Below, one piece after another: positions 35,213-43,750 of a stretch of 64,000 bases of DNA. The stretch is from Pseudonocardia kunmingensis. GTDB lineage: Bacteria > Actinomycetota > Actinomycetes > Mycobacteriales > Pseudonocardiaceae. The position numbers and the translations under genes were made by a program. How positions within the stretch are numbered: position 1 is the first letter of the stretch; every line of letters begins with the position of its first letter. The notes under the pieces were generated by a model, which was given only the letters and a program-made list of their open reading frames with translations, was not told where the DNA came from and ran no database searches. The DNA is taken from assembly GCF_006716445.1 (NCBI RefSeq), contig NZ_VFPA01000005.1:1-64000 (forward strand). The letters are read 5' to 3'.

Positions 35213-36554
35213 GGGCTGCCTCCTCCCGGTCAGTCGCCGGTTCGTCGCCGCCGGGCCGCGCCAGGCGCAGCTCGGCGACCCGGTTGCGGTCCCGGCGCAT
35301 CACCGTGAGCTGCCAGCCGTCGACGCTCACCTCCTCGCCCACGTCCGGGATGCGCCCGAGCCGGGCGAGGACGAGGCCGGCGAGCGTCTCGTACTCGCCG
35401 TCGGGGATCTCGAAGCCGGTGGCGTCGACGACCTCGTCGGCGCGCAGCAGCCCCGACACGAGCCAGCTCCCGCGCCCCAGCGGGCGCACGGTGGCCTGCT
35501 CGGCGCGGTCGTGCTCGTCGCGGACGTCGCCCACGATCTCCTCGACGAGGTCCTCGAGGGTGACGATGCCGGCGGTGCCGCCGTACTCGTCGACGACCAC
35601 GGCGAGCTGGAGCCCGGAGTTGCGCAGCCGGGTGAGCAGCTCGTCGCCGTCCAGCGACGCGGGCACGGTGGGCACCTGCTGCATCAGGTCGCGGACGGCG
35701 GCCGTGGCCCGCTGCGCGGGCTGCACGCCGAACGCCTGCTTGACGTGGACGACGCCGAGCACGGCGTCCGGGTCGCGGTCGTGCACCGGGAACCGGGAGA
35801 TCCCGCTGCGGCGGGCGAGGGCGACCAGGTCGGCGACGGTGGCGTCGACGTCGAGCGACTCCACCCGCACTCGCGGGGTCATCAGGTCCTCGGCGACCCG
35901 GTCGGTGAACCGCAGGGAACGGTCCAGCAGCGTGGCGGTGCCGGCGTCGAGGGTGCCGTGCTCCGCGCTCGTGCGGACCAGCGACGTGAGCTCGCGGGCC
36001 GAGCGCGCCGAGCGCAGCTCCTCCGCGGGCTCGACGCCGAGGCGGCGGACCACGGTGTTGGCCGAGCGGTTCAGCCCGTCGATGAGCCACCGGAAGGCGT
36101 GGGCGAAGCCGCTCTGCAGCCACACGACGGCGCGCGCGGTGCGCAGCGGGTCGGCGATCGCGAGGTTCTTCGGCACGAGCTCGCCGAACACCATCGACAG
36201 GGCGGTGGCCAGCAGCAGCGACAGCACGGTGGCCGTACCGGCGGCGAGCGCGGGGGACAGCCCGATCGCGGTCAGCCCGGGCCGGAACAGCGACGCGATG
36301 GCCGGTTCGGCGATGTAGCCGGTGACCAGCGTGGTGACGGTGATGCCGAGCTGGCTGCCGGAGAGCTGGAACGACAGCCCGCGGTGGGCGCGCTGGACGG
36401 TGCGCGCGCGCCGGTCGCCGACCTCGGCGACGTGGGCGTCCACCGTGCTGCGTTCCAGTGCGGTGAGGGCGAACTCGGACGCCACGGAGATGGCGGTGCC
36501 CAGCGTGAGCGCCGCGACGGCGAGCAGGCCGAGCACGGACAGCAGGACGGTCAT
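35205..36554 (-). CDS. CNNM/CorC-family membrane protein with CorC_HlyC domain
   Basis: 449 residues. The order is the DUF21 domain (ISVASEFALTALERSTVDAH, SQLGITVTTLVTGYIAEPAI, VFGELVPKNLAIADPLRTAR), two CBS motifs (DLMTPRVRVESLDVDATVAD, SRFPVHDRDPDAVLGVVHVK and VVDEYGGTAGIVTLEDLVEE), and the CorC_HlyC domain (WLVSGLLRADEVVDATGFEI through VAELRLARP). Probable Mg2+ extrusion or homeostasis protein, or a heteromeric partner of the short paralogue downstream. The ATG overlaps the stop of a 33-codon upstream ORF. Confidence 0.9.
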   Translation of the reverse strand: MTVLLSVLGLLAVAALTLGTAISVASEFALTALERSTVDAHVAEVGDRRARTVQRAHRGLSFQLSGSQLGITVTTLVTGYIAEPAIASLFRPGLTAIGLSPALAAGTATVLSLLLATALSMVFGELVPKNLAIADPLRTARAVVWLQSGFAHAFRWLIDGLNRSANTVVRRLGVEPAEELRSARSARELTSLVRTSAEHGTLDAGTATLLDRSLRFTDRVAEDLMTPRVRVESLDVDATVADLVALARRSGISRFPVHDRDPDAVLGVVHVKQAFGVQPAQRATAAVRDLMQQVPTVPASLDGDELLTRLRNSGLQLAVVVDEYGGTAGIVTLEDLVEEIVGDVRDEHDRAEQATVRPLGRGSWLVSGLLRADEVVDATGFEIPDGEYETLAGLVLARLGRIPDVGEEVSVDGWQLTVMRRDRNRVAELRLARPGGDEPATDREEAARG

Positions 36555-36652
36555 GCGCGGCCTCGGGGGCGTGCGGCACGGCGTGGGGCGGGGCGCCGGG
36601 TCGGACCCGGCCGCCTACTGCAACTCGGGTCGTCGGGGCGTGCGGTGGGCAC
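36551..36652 (-). CDS. Possible leader ORF upstream of the CNNM operon
   Basis: A 33-codon frame begins with GTG at 36652. A GAGGAGGAG ribosome site stands just upstream, with the -10-like TAGACT above that (reverse strand near 36684). Its TGA overlaps the ATG of the CNNM gene (ATGA). The peptide begins MPTARPDDPSCSRRPG and has eight prolines and twelve arginines. Ribosome site, -10 and exact overlap suggest it is translated and couples to the transporter. The Arg/Pro content could also be just GC bias. No homologue is recognised. Confidence 0.4.
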   Translation of the reverse strand: MPTARPDDPSCSRRPGPTRRPAPRRAARPRGRA

Positions 36653-36759
36653 GACGTGCTCCTCCTCGAGGGGAGGGCTCAGTCTAGAACGGCGTCCGAA
36701 CGGGCACTTCCCGGAGTCGCGCCGGTCACGTCTGACGGGCATCGGGGCGTACCGGGACA

Positions 36760-36765
36760 TAGGTT
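36760..36765 (+). promoter_or_regulatory. -10 element for leaderless coaA message
   Basis: TAGGTT ends eight bases before the coaA ATG and no ribosome site is present, so the message probably starts at or within two bases of the ATG. Confidence 0.55.
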
Positions 36766-36773
36766 GACCGGTC

Positions 36774-37769
36774 ATGAACGGCACTCGCACCGGTGCGCCG
36801 CTGGTCACCTCGCACGATTCGTCGCACGAGTCGTCGCAGGAGTCGCCGTTCGTCGACTTCGACCGGGAGGCGTGGGCGCGCCTGGGCGAGAACACCCCCC
36901 TGCCGCTGACGGCGGAGGAGCTCGACCGGGTCCGCAGCCTCGGCGACGAGGTCGACCTGGACGAGGTGCGGCAGGTGTACCTGCCGCTGTCGCGGCTGCT
37001 GACCCTGCACGTCCAGGAGGGCGGGCGGCTCTACCGCGCCTACCGCACGTTCCTCGGCGCCGCCACGGCCCGGACGCCGTTCGTGATCGGCATCGCGGGC
37101 TCGGTCTCGGTGGGCAAGTCCACGACCGCGCGCCTGATGCAGCTGTTGCTGGCCCGGTGGCCGCAGCACCCCCGGGTGGAGCTCGTGACGACCGACGGGT
37201 TCCTGCACCCGAACGCCGAGCTGGAGCGGCGCGGGCTGATGACCCGCAAGGGCTTCCCGGAGTCCTACGACCGGCGCGACCTGCTGCGGTTCGTCACCGA
37301 GGTCAAGGCGGGGCGCGCCGAGGTGTCGGCCCCGGTGTACTCGCACCTGGTCTACGACATCGTGCCCGGGGAGCGTTCCACGGTCCGGCGCCCGGACATC
37401 CTGCTCCTCGAGGGCCTGAACGTCCTGCAGCCCGCCCAGCCCGCACGCGAGGGCGGGCCTGCCCTCGCGGTGTCGGACTTCATCGACTTCTCGGTGTACG
37501 TGGACGCGGCCACCGACGACATCCGCCGCTGGTACGTCGAGCGGTTCCTGCGGCTGCGCGAGACGGCGTTCCGCGACCCCGACTCGTACTTCCGCCGCTA
37601 CGCCGCGCTGGACGAGGCCGGGGCGATCGCGCGCGCGGAGAGCATCTGGGCGGAGATCAACGGCCCGAACCTGGAACGCAACATCCTGCCCACCCGCGGT
37701 CGCGCGAGCCTCGTGCTGCGCAAGGGGCCCAAGCACGACGTCACGGGGATCCGGCTGCGGAAGGTGTGA
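36774..37769 (+). CDS. coaA: Type I pantothenate kinase
   Basis: 331 residues. It phosphorylates pantothenate, the first and controlling step of CoA synthesis. The P-loop is GIAGSVSVGKSTTARLMQ (residues ~102-119). VELVTTDGFLHPNAELERRG, RKGFPESYDRRDLLRF, PVYSHLVYDIVPGE and DILLLEGLNVLQ follow the E. coli/M. tuberculosis enzyme, and the C-terminus SVYVDAATDDIRRWYVERFL with INGPNLERNILPTRGRASLV is normal. The first ~25 residues are a polar extension with a small internal repeat (SSHESSQES) not found in the core family. It is divergent from the CNNM operon. Confidence 0.95.
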   Translation: MNGTRTGAPLVTSHDSSHESSQESPFVDFDREAWARLGENTPLPLTAEELDRVRSLGDEVDLDEVRQVYLPLSRLLTLHVQEGGRLYRAYRTFLGAATARTPFVIGIAGSVSVGKSTTARLMQLLLARWPQHPRVELVTTDGFLHPNAELERRGLMTRKGFPESYDRRDLLRFVTEVKAGRAEVSAPVYSHLVYDIVPGERSTVRRPDILLLEGLNVLQPAQPAREGGPALAVSDFIDFSVYVDAATDDIRRWYVERFLRLRETAFRDPDSYFRRYAALDEAGAIARAESIWAEINGPNLERNILPTRGRASLVLRKGPKHDVTGIRLRKV

Positions 37770-37850
37770 GCGGAGCTCGCGCAGCGAACGGACAGCGCCG
37801 AACAGGCAGCGCCGGCGCGTGCGCGGCATCCCACCTGGCACGATGTCCCG

Positions 37851-38300
37851 ATGACCCGCACCGGTCCCGTGGAGATCGACGAGCAGACCCAGCTCGCCGC
37901 CCGGCTGCGGCTCGTGGTCGGCAGGTTGCACCGCCGCATCCGCATCGACGGCCGCGAGTCGGTCCCGCCCCTGCAGCTGTCCGCGCTGGTCACCGTGGAG
38001 CAGCACGGGCCGATGCGGCTCTCGGAGCTGGCGCGGCGGGAGGCCGTGTCGGCGCCGACGATGAGCCGGGTGCTGAGCGCGCTCGACGAGCAGGGGCTGG
38101 TGATCCGCACGCCCGACCCGAACGACGCCCGCGGCGTGCAGATCGTGCTCTCCGACGCGGGCGCGGCGAAGCTGGCCGAGGTCCGCAGCCACCGCACCGC
38201 GCTGGTGGCGCGACGCCTGGGCCGCCTCGACGACGACGAGCGCCGCCGCATCGCCGACGCCCTGCCCGCGCTCGAGGCCCTGCTGGTGGACGAGGACTGA
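37851..38300 (+). CDS. MarR-family transcriptional regulator
   Basis: 149 residues with a winged helix: PLQLSALVTVEQHGPMRLSE, LARREAVSAPTMSRVLSALD (recognition helix) and the wing GLVIRTPDPNDARGVQIVLS, then dimerising helices. MarR proteins usually repress a neighbouring gene and let go on binding a small aromatic or on oxidation. This one has no Cys. The only close neighbour, the DUF427 gene, ends toward it three bases away, so its target is not evident. Confidence 0.88.
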   Translation: MTRTGPVEIDEQTQLAARLRLVVGRLHRRIRIDGRESVPPLQLSALVTVEQHGPMRLSELARREAVSAPTMSRVLSALDEQGLVIRTPDPNDARGVQIVLSDAGAAKLAEVRSHRTALVARRLGRLDDDERRRIADALPALEALLVDED

Positions 38301-38302
38301 CC

Positions 38303-39100
38303 TCAGGCGGGCGCCCCGTCGACCAGCACCGTCAGCTCGTCGTGCAGGAAGCTCAGCCGTCCGGCGATGTGCGCGGACTCCGGAAGCGGCTCGTCGTAGG
38401 CCCACACCGCGTCGGTGAGCTCGCGGCCGTCGGGCAGCCGCACGCTCCAGTAGCGCGCCTCCCCCTTGTAGGGGCAGCGGGTGCGGGTGGTGGTGGGCTC
38501 CAGGGGCACGCGCACGTCGTCGGGGGAGAGGTACCAGCGGGCCGGCAGCCCCGTCTCGTTCAGCACGAGCGGCGAGCGCGACTCGGCCACGACGGTGTCG
38601 CCCGCGAGCACCTGCACGTGCCGGCTGGTGGGGCGCACGTCCACCCGGGTGTAGGGGTCGGTGAGGTGGGCGAAGACCTGCTCGTCCTCGTCGAACCACG
38701 CGTCGGCGGCCGACCAGTACAGCGCGGCGTAGCCGGCGAGCCACCGGGCGTCGGGCAGCGGGTCGGGGTAGGCCCAGAGCGCGTTCTCGGCGACCCGGTC
38801 GCCGACCTGCAGGGTGCGGTAGGTCGCATCGCCCTTGAACGGGCAGTGCGTCGTGTGCGCGCTCGGCACGAACAGCGATGCGTCGAGGTCCTCCTCGGGC
38901 ACGTAGAGCTGCGGGAGGAGCGCCGTCTCGTGCAGCAGCACGCCGCGGCGGGTGTCGAGCACGGTGCGCTCGGCGAACTCGGCCCGCACGCGGCGCGGGA
39001 ACGGGTGCATGAGCAGCTTGTGGGCGGGGCCGTCGAGCCGGTAGTTCACCGTGGCGGGGGCGCGCGCGGACAGCGGCCCGTCGGTGCGGGTGAGAGCCAT
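38303..39100 (-). CDS. Protein with two DUF427 domains
   Basis: 265 residues. Two copies of the compact DUF427 beta-fold are present, around residues 35-135 (TVLDTRRGVLLHETALLPQL, HCPFKGDATYRTLQVGDR, LWAYPDPLPDARWLAGYAAL) and 150-260 (VVAESRSPLVLNETGLPARW, RCPYKGEARYWSVRLPDGRE, VWAYDEPLPESAHIAGRLSF). The repeated C-P-F/Y-K-G motif and the matching DEDE segments make the duplication clear. Structures in the family show a lipocalin-like or barrel pocket, but no reaction is established. Cytosolic, single gene. Confidence 0.88.
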   Translation of the reverse strand: MALTRTDGPLSARAPATVNYRLDGPAHKLLMHPFPRRVRAEFAERTVLDTRRGVLLHETALLPQLYVPEEDLDASLFVPSAHTTHCPFKGDATYRTLQVGDRVAENALWAYPDPLPDARWLAGYAALYWSAADAWFDEDEQVFAHLTDPYTRVDVRPTSRHVQVLAGDTVVAESRSPLVLNETGLPARWYLSPDDVRVPLEPTTTRTRCPYKGEARYWSVRLPDGRELTDAVWAYDEPLPESAHIAGRLSFLHDELTVLVDGAPA

Positions 39101-39143
39101 GCCACTGGCAACGCGACCCGCTCGGTCGCATTCCCCGCCCCGA

Positions 39144-39851
39144 TCACGCGACCCCGTGGACGACCTCGACCACCACGTTCAGCTCCTGCGTCCCGGGCTC
39201 GACCGGCACCGCCCGCTGCGCGTCGGCCGCCTCCGCCCGGTAGGGAACGGGTTGGGTGCCCGGCAGCTCGACGACGGAGCGGATCGGTCCCAGCTCGACG
39301 CCCGCCGCCTCGGCGAGCTGCTCGGCCTGGGCCACCGCCTGGCGCACGGCGTCGGCGCGGGCCGCGGCCTTGGCGGCGGTCTCGTCGGCGACCGAGAAGC
39401 TGATGTCCTGCACGCGGATCGCGTCCCCGGCCGCCGCGGCGGCGGCGTCGATCACCGTGCCCGCGGCGGCGATGTCGTGCAGCGTGGCCGTCACCTGGTT
39501 GGTCACCTCGTAGCCGGTGATCCGGTCGCTCTCGGGCGAACGGGTGGGCAGGATCGCGAGGCGGCTGGTGCGGATGTCGCCGGACGCCACGCCTGCGCCC
39601 TCGAGGACGCCGATCACCGCGGCGGCCCGCTCGGAGTTGGCGGCGAGGGCGGCGGCCGCGTTCGCGTCGCGGGTCTCGACCCCCAGCACGACGGTGGCGG
39701 TGTCCGGCGTCGCGGTGGCCACGCCCGTGCCGCGGGCGGTGATGCCGGGTGCCTCGGCTGCCCCCGGCGGCGCCGCGGCGGCGCCGGAGCAGCCGGCGAG
39801 GGTGAGGGCTGCCGCGGCGAGGAGCAGGACGGCGGACGTGGCGCGGGGCAT
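39144..39851 (-). CDS. SIMPL-domain lipoprotein (DUF541)
   Basis: 235 residues. A lipoprotein signal (AVLLLAAAALTLAGC, the lipobox LAGC with Cys20) sends it to the outer face of the membrane. The rest is the SIMPL/DUF541 fold: ITARGTGVATATPDTATVVL, the dense Ala-rich helix AAAVIGVLEGAGVASGDIRT and VVEVVHGV at the end. SIMPL proteins form large oligomers (BP26/OMP28 type). Their work is poorly known. The ATG at 39851 is fixed by the signal peptide. Divergent from the kinase gene, with a 157-bp promoter region between. Confidence 0.88.
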   Translation of the reverse strand: MPRATSAVLLLAAAALTLAGCSGAAAAPPGAAEAPGITARGTGVATATPDTATVVLGVETRDANAAAALAANSERAAAVIGVLEGAGVASGDIRTSRLAILPTRSPESDRITGYEVTNQVTATLHDIAAAGTVIDAAAAAAGDAIRVQDISFSVADETAAKAAARADAVRQAVAQAEQLAEAAGVELGPIRSVVELPGTQPVPYRAEAADAQRAVPVEPGTQELNVVVEVVHGVA

Positions 39852-40008
39852 GGTGGATCTCCGTTCGGCGTGCGGTCGTCCCCAGGACGTGACGGGCGTC
39901 GGATCCGGTTGCACGCCGCACTCGCGGTGCGCACGCCCGGGGGGTGCCATAGTGGAACCGGGACTCCACGGCGCTGCGCCGGGGAGGTGAGGGGAAGGGG
40001 AGCACGGC

Positions 40009-41895
40009 GTGGACGCGCTGACGGCACTCGTCGCCGGCCTCGTCGCCAGCCTGCGGGCCGGGCTGGCCGCGGACGTGTGTCCGGGCGGCTGGCCGTGGGC
40101 GGTCTCGGCGTTGGGCATCGGCGTCGGGCTGCTCCCGACGGCCGGTGCGGTCGGCGTGGTGCTGCTGCGCAAGCGGATCGGTTCCCGCTACGGGGCCGGG
40201 GAGTCGGTGCTGCTCGCGCTGGCCGGGCTGGTCAGCGCCGGCCTGCTGCCGCTGGTGGCGTTCACCGCCACGGGCCGGGTGTTCCGGGCGGCCGCGCTCG
40301 GGCGCGACGTGCCCGGGCTCACCGACGCGCAGGTCGCGGACCTCGGCACCCAGGCGTGCGGGGCGGGTCCGCAGTCGACCTACCTCGGCGGGTACTCCGT
40401 CGCCGCGGCCTTCGACCCGTCCGATCCGCTGCGCTTCGGCCTCGCGGTCGTGCTGCTCGTCGGGTTCCCGCTGGTGGCCGCGCTGTTCGTGGCGGCGCAG
40501 GCACGGCTGGCCCTGCGCCGCGGGCCGAGCTGGCCCGCCAAGTTCTTCTGGCTGCCCGCCCTCGCCCTCACCGTGCTCACGGCGCGCACCCCGGCCGGTT
40601 CGTCCGGGCACCTGTGGATCGGTGTCGCCACCGGCGCCTTCCTCGGGATCGCCGTCGTGCTGATGGCCGGCACGCCGTCGCGCGAGGTCGTGCGCCGCTC
40701 GTTGGCCGCCCCGGCGCCCCGCCCGCCGGCTCGGCGTCCGGAGCCCTCCCGCCGCCCGCTGCTGCGCCGGGACCCGGCGCCGCCCGTGTCCGCACCGCCC
40801 CGGCCGCCGGCGCAGGCCTCCCCGGCACCGGGCGTCGCGGCGCAGCGCTCCTGGTCCGACCGCATGGCGGAGCGGTTCGCCGCCCGCACGCCGGAACCGC
40901 CGGTGGTGCCGCAGCCCCGCACGGCCGCGCCCGCGCTCGCCCCGCAGCCCGGGCCGGTACCCCCGCGCGCGCAGCCGCCCGCTCCGCGGCGTCCCACGCT
41001 GGTCGCCCCCGCCCCGCCGGGCGCGGGTGCGCCCGTCCCCGGCGGCGCCCGGTTCCGGCTGGTCCGCAGGCTCGGCTCCGGCGGGTTCGGCCGGGTGTGG
41101 CTCGCGCACGACGCCCGCCTGGGGCACCCGGTCGCGCTCAAGGCCGCACACGCCCCCGACACCGAGACCGAGGAGCGCATCCGCAGGGAGGCGCGCGCCC
41201 TCGCCGCGGTGCGCCACCCGCACTGCGTGCGCATCCACGACCTGGTGCCGGCCGCGAGCGACCCCGGGCTGCGCGAGCTCGAGGGCATGGTCATCGTGAT
41301 GGAGTACGTGGAGGGCGCCTCCCTCGGCGACCTGGTGCGCACCCGCGGCGTGCTCGACGACGTCGCCGCCGCCCGCGTCTGGTCCGGGATCGCGGGCGCC
41401 CTGGACGCCGCGCACGCCCGCAGCGTGATGCACCGCGACGTGAAGCCGGGCAACGTGGTGGTCGACCAGGCCGGGCTCGCGCACCTGATCGACTTCGGGA
41501 TCGCGCGGCGCACCGGCGACTCCACGATGACGATGGCGGGCTTCGTGCTCGGCACCCCGGACTTCCTCGCCCCCGAGGTGGCCTGCGGTGAGCGGGCCAC
41601 ACCGGCCTCGGACGCCTGGCAGCTCGGCGCCACGATCTCCTACGCCCTCACCGGCCACCCGCCCCGCGGCGGCCACCCCGACGCGGTGTCCGGGCTGCGG
41701 GCGGCGGCGGTCGGGGCGCCGCTGACGCACCTGCCGCAGGGTTCGGCGCACCTGGCGCTGCTGCGGGCCGCGATGGACACCGACCCGCGCAGGCGCCCGT
41801 CGATGCGCACGGTGCAGGGCGCGCTCGAGGAGTGGCTGCGCCGGGCCGGGGTGCGTCCCGACGGCCCGGTGACGGCCGGCGCCCGCGTCCGGTGA
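40009..41895 (+). CDS. Membrane Ser/Thr protein kinase with N-terminal membrane domain and C-terminal catalytic domain
   Basis: 628 residues. Four or five membrane helices occupy the first ~225 residues (for example SVLLALAGLVSAGLLPLVAF and LWIGVATGAFLGIAVVLMAG). A Pro/Arg-rich linker follows to ~345, then a complete Hanks kinase: glycine loop LGSGGFGRVWLAHD, Lys in HPVALKAAH, catalytic loop VMHRDVKPGNVVV, DFG in LIDFGIARR, Thr-rich activation loop STMTMAGFVLGTPDFLAPEV. This order is the reverse of PknB-type kinases, and there is no extracellular sensor. GTG start with GGGGAAGGGGAG upstream. It is coupled by a four-base overlap to the membrane acetyltransferase-like gene, a possible substrate. 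Confidence 0.88.
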   Translation: MDALTALVAGLVASLRAGLAADVCPGGWPWAVSALGIGVGLLPTAGAVGVVLLRKRIGSRYGAGESVLLALAGLVSAGLLPLVAFTATGRVFRAAALGRDVPGLTDAQVADLGTQACGAGPQSTYLGGYSVAAAFDPSDPLRFGLAVVLLVGFPLVAALFVAAQARLALRRGPSWPAKFFWLPALALTVLTARTPAGSSGHLWIGVATGAFLGIAVVLMAGTPSREVVRRSLAAPAPRPPARRPEPSRRPLLRRDPAPPVSAPPRPPAQASPAPGVAAQRSWSDRMAERFAARTPEPPVVPQPRTAAPALAPQPGPVPPRAQPPAPRRPTLVAPAPPGAGAPVPGGARFRLVRRLGSGGFGRVWLAHDARLGHPVALKAAHAPDTETEERIRREARALAAVRHPHCVRIHDLVPAASDPGLRELEGMVIVMEYVEGASLGDLVRTRGVLDDVAAARVWSGIAGALDAAHARSVMHRDVKPGNVVVDQAGLAHLIDFGIARRTGDSTMTMAGFVLGTPDFLAPEVACGERATPASDAWQLGATISYALTGHPPRGGHPDAVSGLRAAAVGAPLTHLPQGSAHLALLRAAMDTDPRRRPSMRTVQGALEEWLRRAGVRPDGPVTAGARVR

Positions 41896-43040
41896 CCCGG
41901 GCGCTCCCCACGGAGGCGCCCGCCTCCCGTAGGGGGCGCATCCTCGGGGTGGACGCGGCGCGCGCGGTGGCGCTCGTCGGGATGTTCGCCACGCACATCT
42001 TCCCGCTGCGCGCCGACGGGCAGGAGACGCTCACCGCCCAGGTGGCGTCCGGGCGGGCGTCGGCGCTGTTCGCGGTGCTCGCCGGCGTGGGGATCGCGCT
42101 CGCCACCGGCGGCACGCGGCCACCGGACGGCGCGCGGGCGCACCTCGCCGCGGCGGCCGGGCTGGCGGTGCGCGGCGTGCTGGTCGGCGCGCTCGGCCTG
42201 ACGCTGGTGGCGCTCGACCCGCCGGTCGCGGTGATCCTGGCCTACTACGGGCTGCTGTTCCTCCTGGCCACGCCGCTGCTGCGGCTGCCGGCGCCGGTGC
42301 TGGCCGGGGGTGCGGTGCTCGCGTGCGTCCTCATGCCGGTGGTGAGCCAGCTGCTGCGGGCCGATTTGCCCGGCGGATACCCGGACCAACCCGGGTGGGC
42401 GGCGCTCGCCGACCCGGGCGCGCTGCTGGTCACCCTCGGGCTCACCGGCACCTACCCGGTCCTGACCTGGACGACCTACCTGCTCGCCGGCATGGCGGTC
42501 GGCCGGCTGGACCTGGGCCGCACGCGGGTGGCCGCCGGGCTGCTCGGGGGTGGGGTGGCGCTCGCGGCGGCCGCGCACACGGCGTCGGCGCTGCTGCTCG
42601 GGGCCGGCGGCGCCGTGGTGCTGGGCGGGGCGGCGACGCAGCGGCACCACGGGACCACGCCCGTCGGGTCCTGGTGGTGGCTCGCCGTCGACAGCCCGCA
42701 CTCCGGCTCCCCGCTCGACCTCGCCGCCACCGTCGGCAGTGCCCTCGCTGTACTGGGGGCGATGCTGGTGCTGGCGCGCGTCGCGCGTCCGCTCGTACTG
42801 GTGCCCGCTGCGGTCGGGGCCGCCCCGCTGACCGTGTACGCGCTGCACGTGGTCGCGGTGACGGTGTACCCCGGCCGCGGTCCCGACGACGCGGCGGTGT
42901 GGCTGGGCAACGTGCTCGGCGCGACGCTCGTCGGGGTGGTGCTGTGGTGGGCGGGCACGCGCGGGCCCTTGGAGGCGGTGCTGGCCGCGGCCGGCCGCGC
43001 CACGCGGCAGTCGGTCCAGGGCCGCGTGGCTCAGCGCTAG
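41892..43040 (+). CDS. Membrane protein of the DUF1624/DUF418 (heparan-alpha-glucosaminide N-acetyltransferase-like) type
   Basis: 382 residues from the GTG that overlaps the kinase stop (GTGA). RGRILGVDAARAVALVGMFA followed by THIFPLR is the family opening, with the membrane-embedded Asp and His thought to act in transmembrane acetyl transfer. About ten further hydrophobic helices follow (LLFLLATPLLRLPAPVLAGG, AVLACVLMPVVSQLL, LGATLVGVVLWWAGTRG). The likely role is modifying a cell-envelope polysaccharide or lipid. The acceptor is unknown. Strict coupling to a membrane kinase suggests that phosphorylation controls this protein or the same envelope task. Confidence 0.8.
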   Translation: MTRALPTEAPASRRGRILGVDAARAVALVGMFATHIFPLRADGQETLTAQVASGRASALFAVLAGVGIALATGGTRPPDGARAHLAAAAGLAVRGVLVGALGLTLVALDPPVAVILAYYGLLFLLATPLLRLPAPVLAGGAVLACVLMPVVSQLLRADLPGGYPDQPGWAALADPGALLVTLGLTGTYPVLTWTTYLLAGMAVGRLDLGRTRVAAGLLGGGVALAAAAHTASALLLGAGGAVVLGGAATQRHHGTTPVGSWWWLAVDSPHSGSPLDLAATVGSALAVLGAMLVLARVARPLVLVPAAVGAAPLTVYALHVVAVTVYPGRGPDDAAVWLGNVLGATLVGVVLWWAGTRGPLEAVLAAAGRATRQSVQGRVAQR

Positions 43041-43068
43041 CGCCCTCCCGCTGAGCCGGCCGGTGGCC

Positions 43069-43674
43069 TCACGCGAAGGCACCGGCGGATGCGGCGAGGA
43101 CGGCGGTCCGGGCCGCCTGGTCGGGCAGGTCCGGGTCTGCGGGCGTGCGCAGCAGCACCAGCTGGTGGTAGACGGGTGCGGTCGCGGCGAGGAGCAGCCG
43201 CCGCGCGTCGGTGCGTGGTGGGAGCTCGCCCCGCCGGACGGCCCGCGCGACGATGCTCTCGCAGCGGGCGTACCGGTCCTCCCACAGGCGCCGCTGGGCG
43301 TGCTCGGCCTGCTCCGAGCGGAACGATGCGGCGATCAGGGCCGCGACGACCGGCGGCTGCGCGGTCAGCGCGTCCTGGATCTCGTGGTTCAGCGCGGCCA
43401 GGTCCCCGCGCAGCGAGCCGGTGTCCGGGGGCTGCCAGCCGTCGTCGCCCGCGGCGTCCAGGGCGTCGGCGAGCAGGCCGCCGACGTCGCTCCATCGCCG
43501 GTACACCGTGGCGCGGTGCACGCCGGCACGGGCGGCGACGGCATCCACGGTGAGCCCGTCGTAACCGCGCTCCCCGAGCTCCGCGAGGAGCGCGTCGAGG
43601 ACCTGCGAGCGGATGCGGGCGGTGCGGCCGCCGGGGCGGCGCCGGGTGCCCTCTGGGGGTGCTGGGGAAGTCAT
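43069..43674 (-). CDS. TetR-family regulator
   Basis: 201 residues from MTSPAPPEGTRRRPGGR. The DNA-binding domain is RIRSQVLDALLAELGERGYD, LTVDAVAARAGVHRATVYRR and WSDVGGLLADALD, followed by a TetR_C ligand domain (ALNHEIQDALTAQPPVVAAL). It is divergently transcribed from the acetyltransferase with a 76-bp gap, the classical repressor/resistance-gene arrangement, so the acetyltransferase is its probable target. The gap is AT-richer than its surroundings (AATGCATCAGTTGTCGCACT). Confidence 0.87.
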   Translation of the reverse strand: MTSPAPPEGTRRRPGGRTARIRSQVLDALLAELGERGYDGLTVDAVAARAGVHRATVYRRWSDVGGLLADALDAAGDDGWQPPDTGSLRGDLAALNHEIQDALTAQPPVVAALIAASFRSEQAEHAQRRLWEDRYARCESIVARAVRRGELPPRTDARRLLLAATAPVYHQLVLLRTPADPDLPDQAARTAVLAASAGAFA

Positions 43675-43750
43675 GGGGGTCCGGTCGTTCGGTGGGGCGG
43701 CGTCGTGGCACGATCTTAATGCATCAGTTGTCGCACTAGTGGAGTTGATC

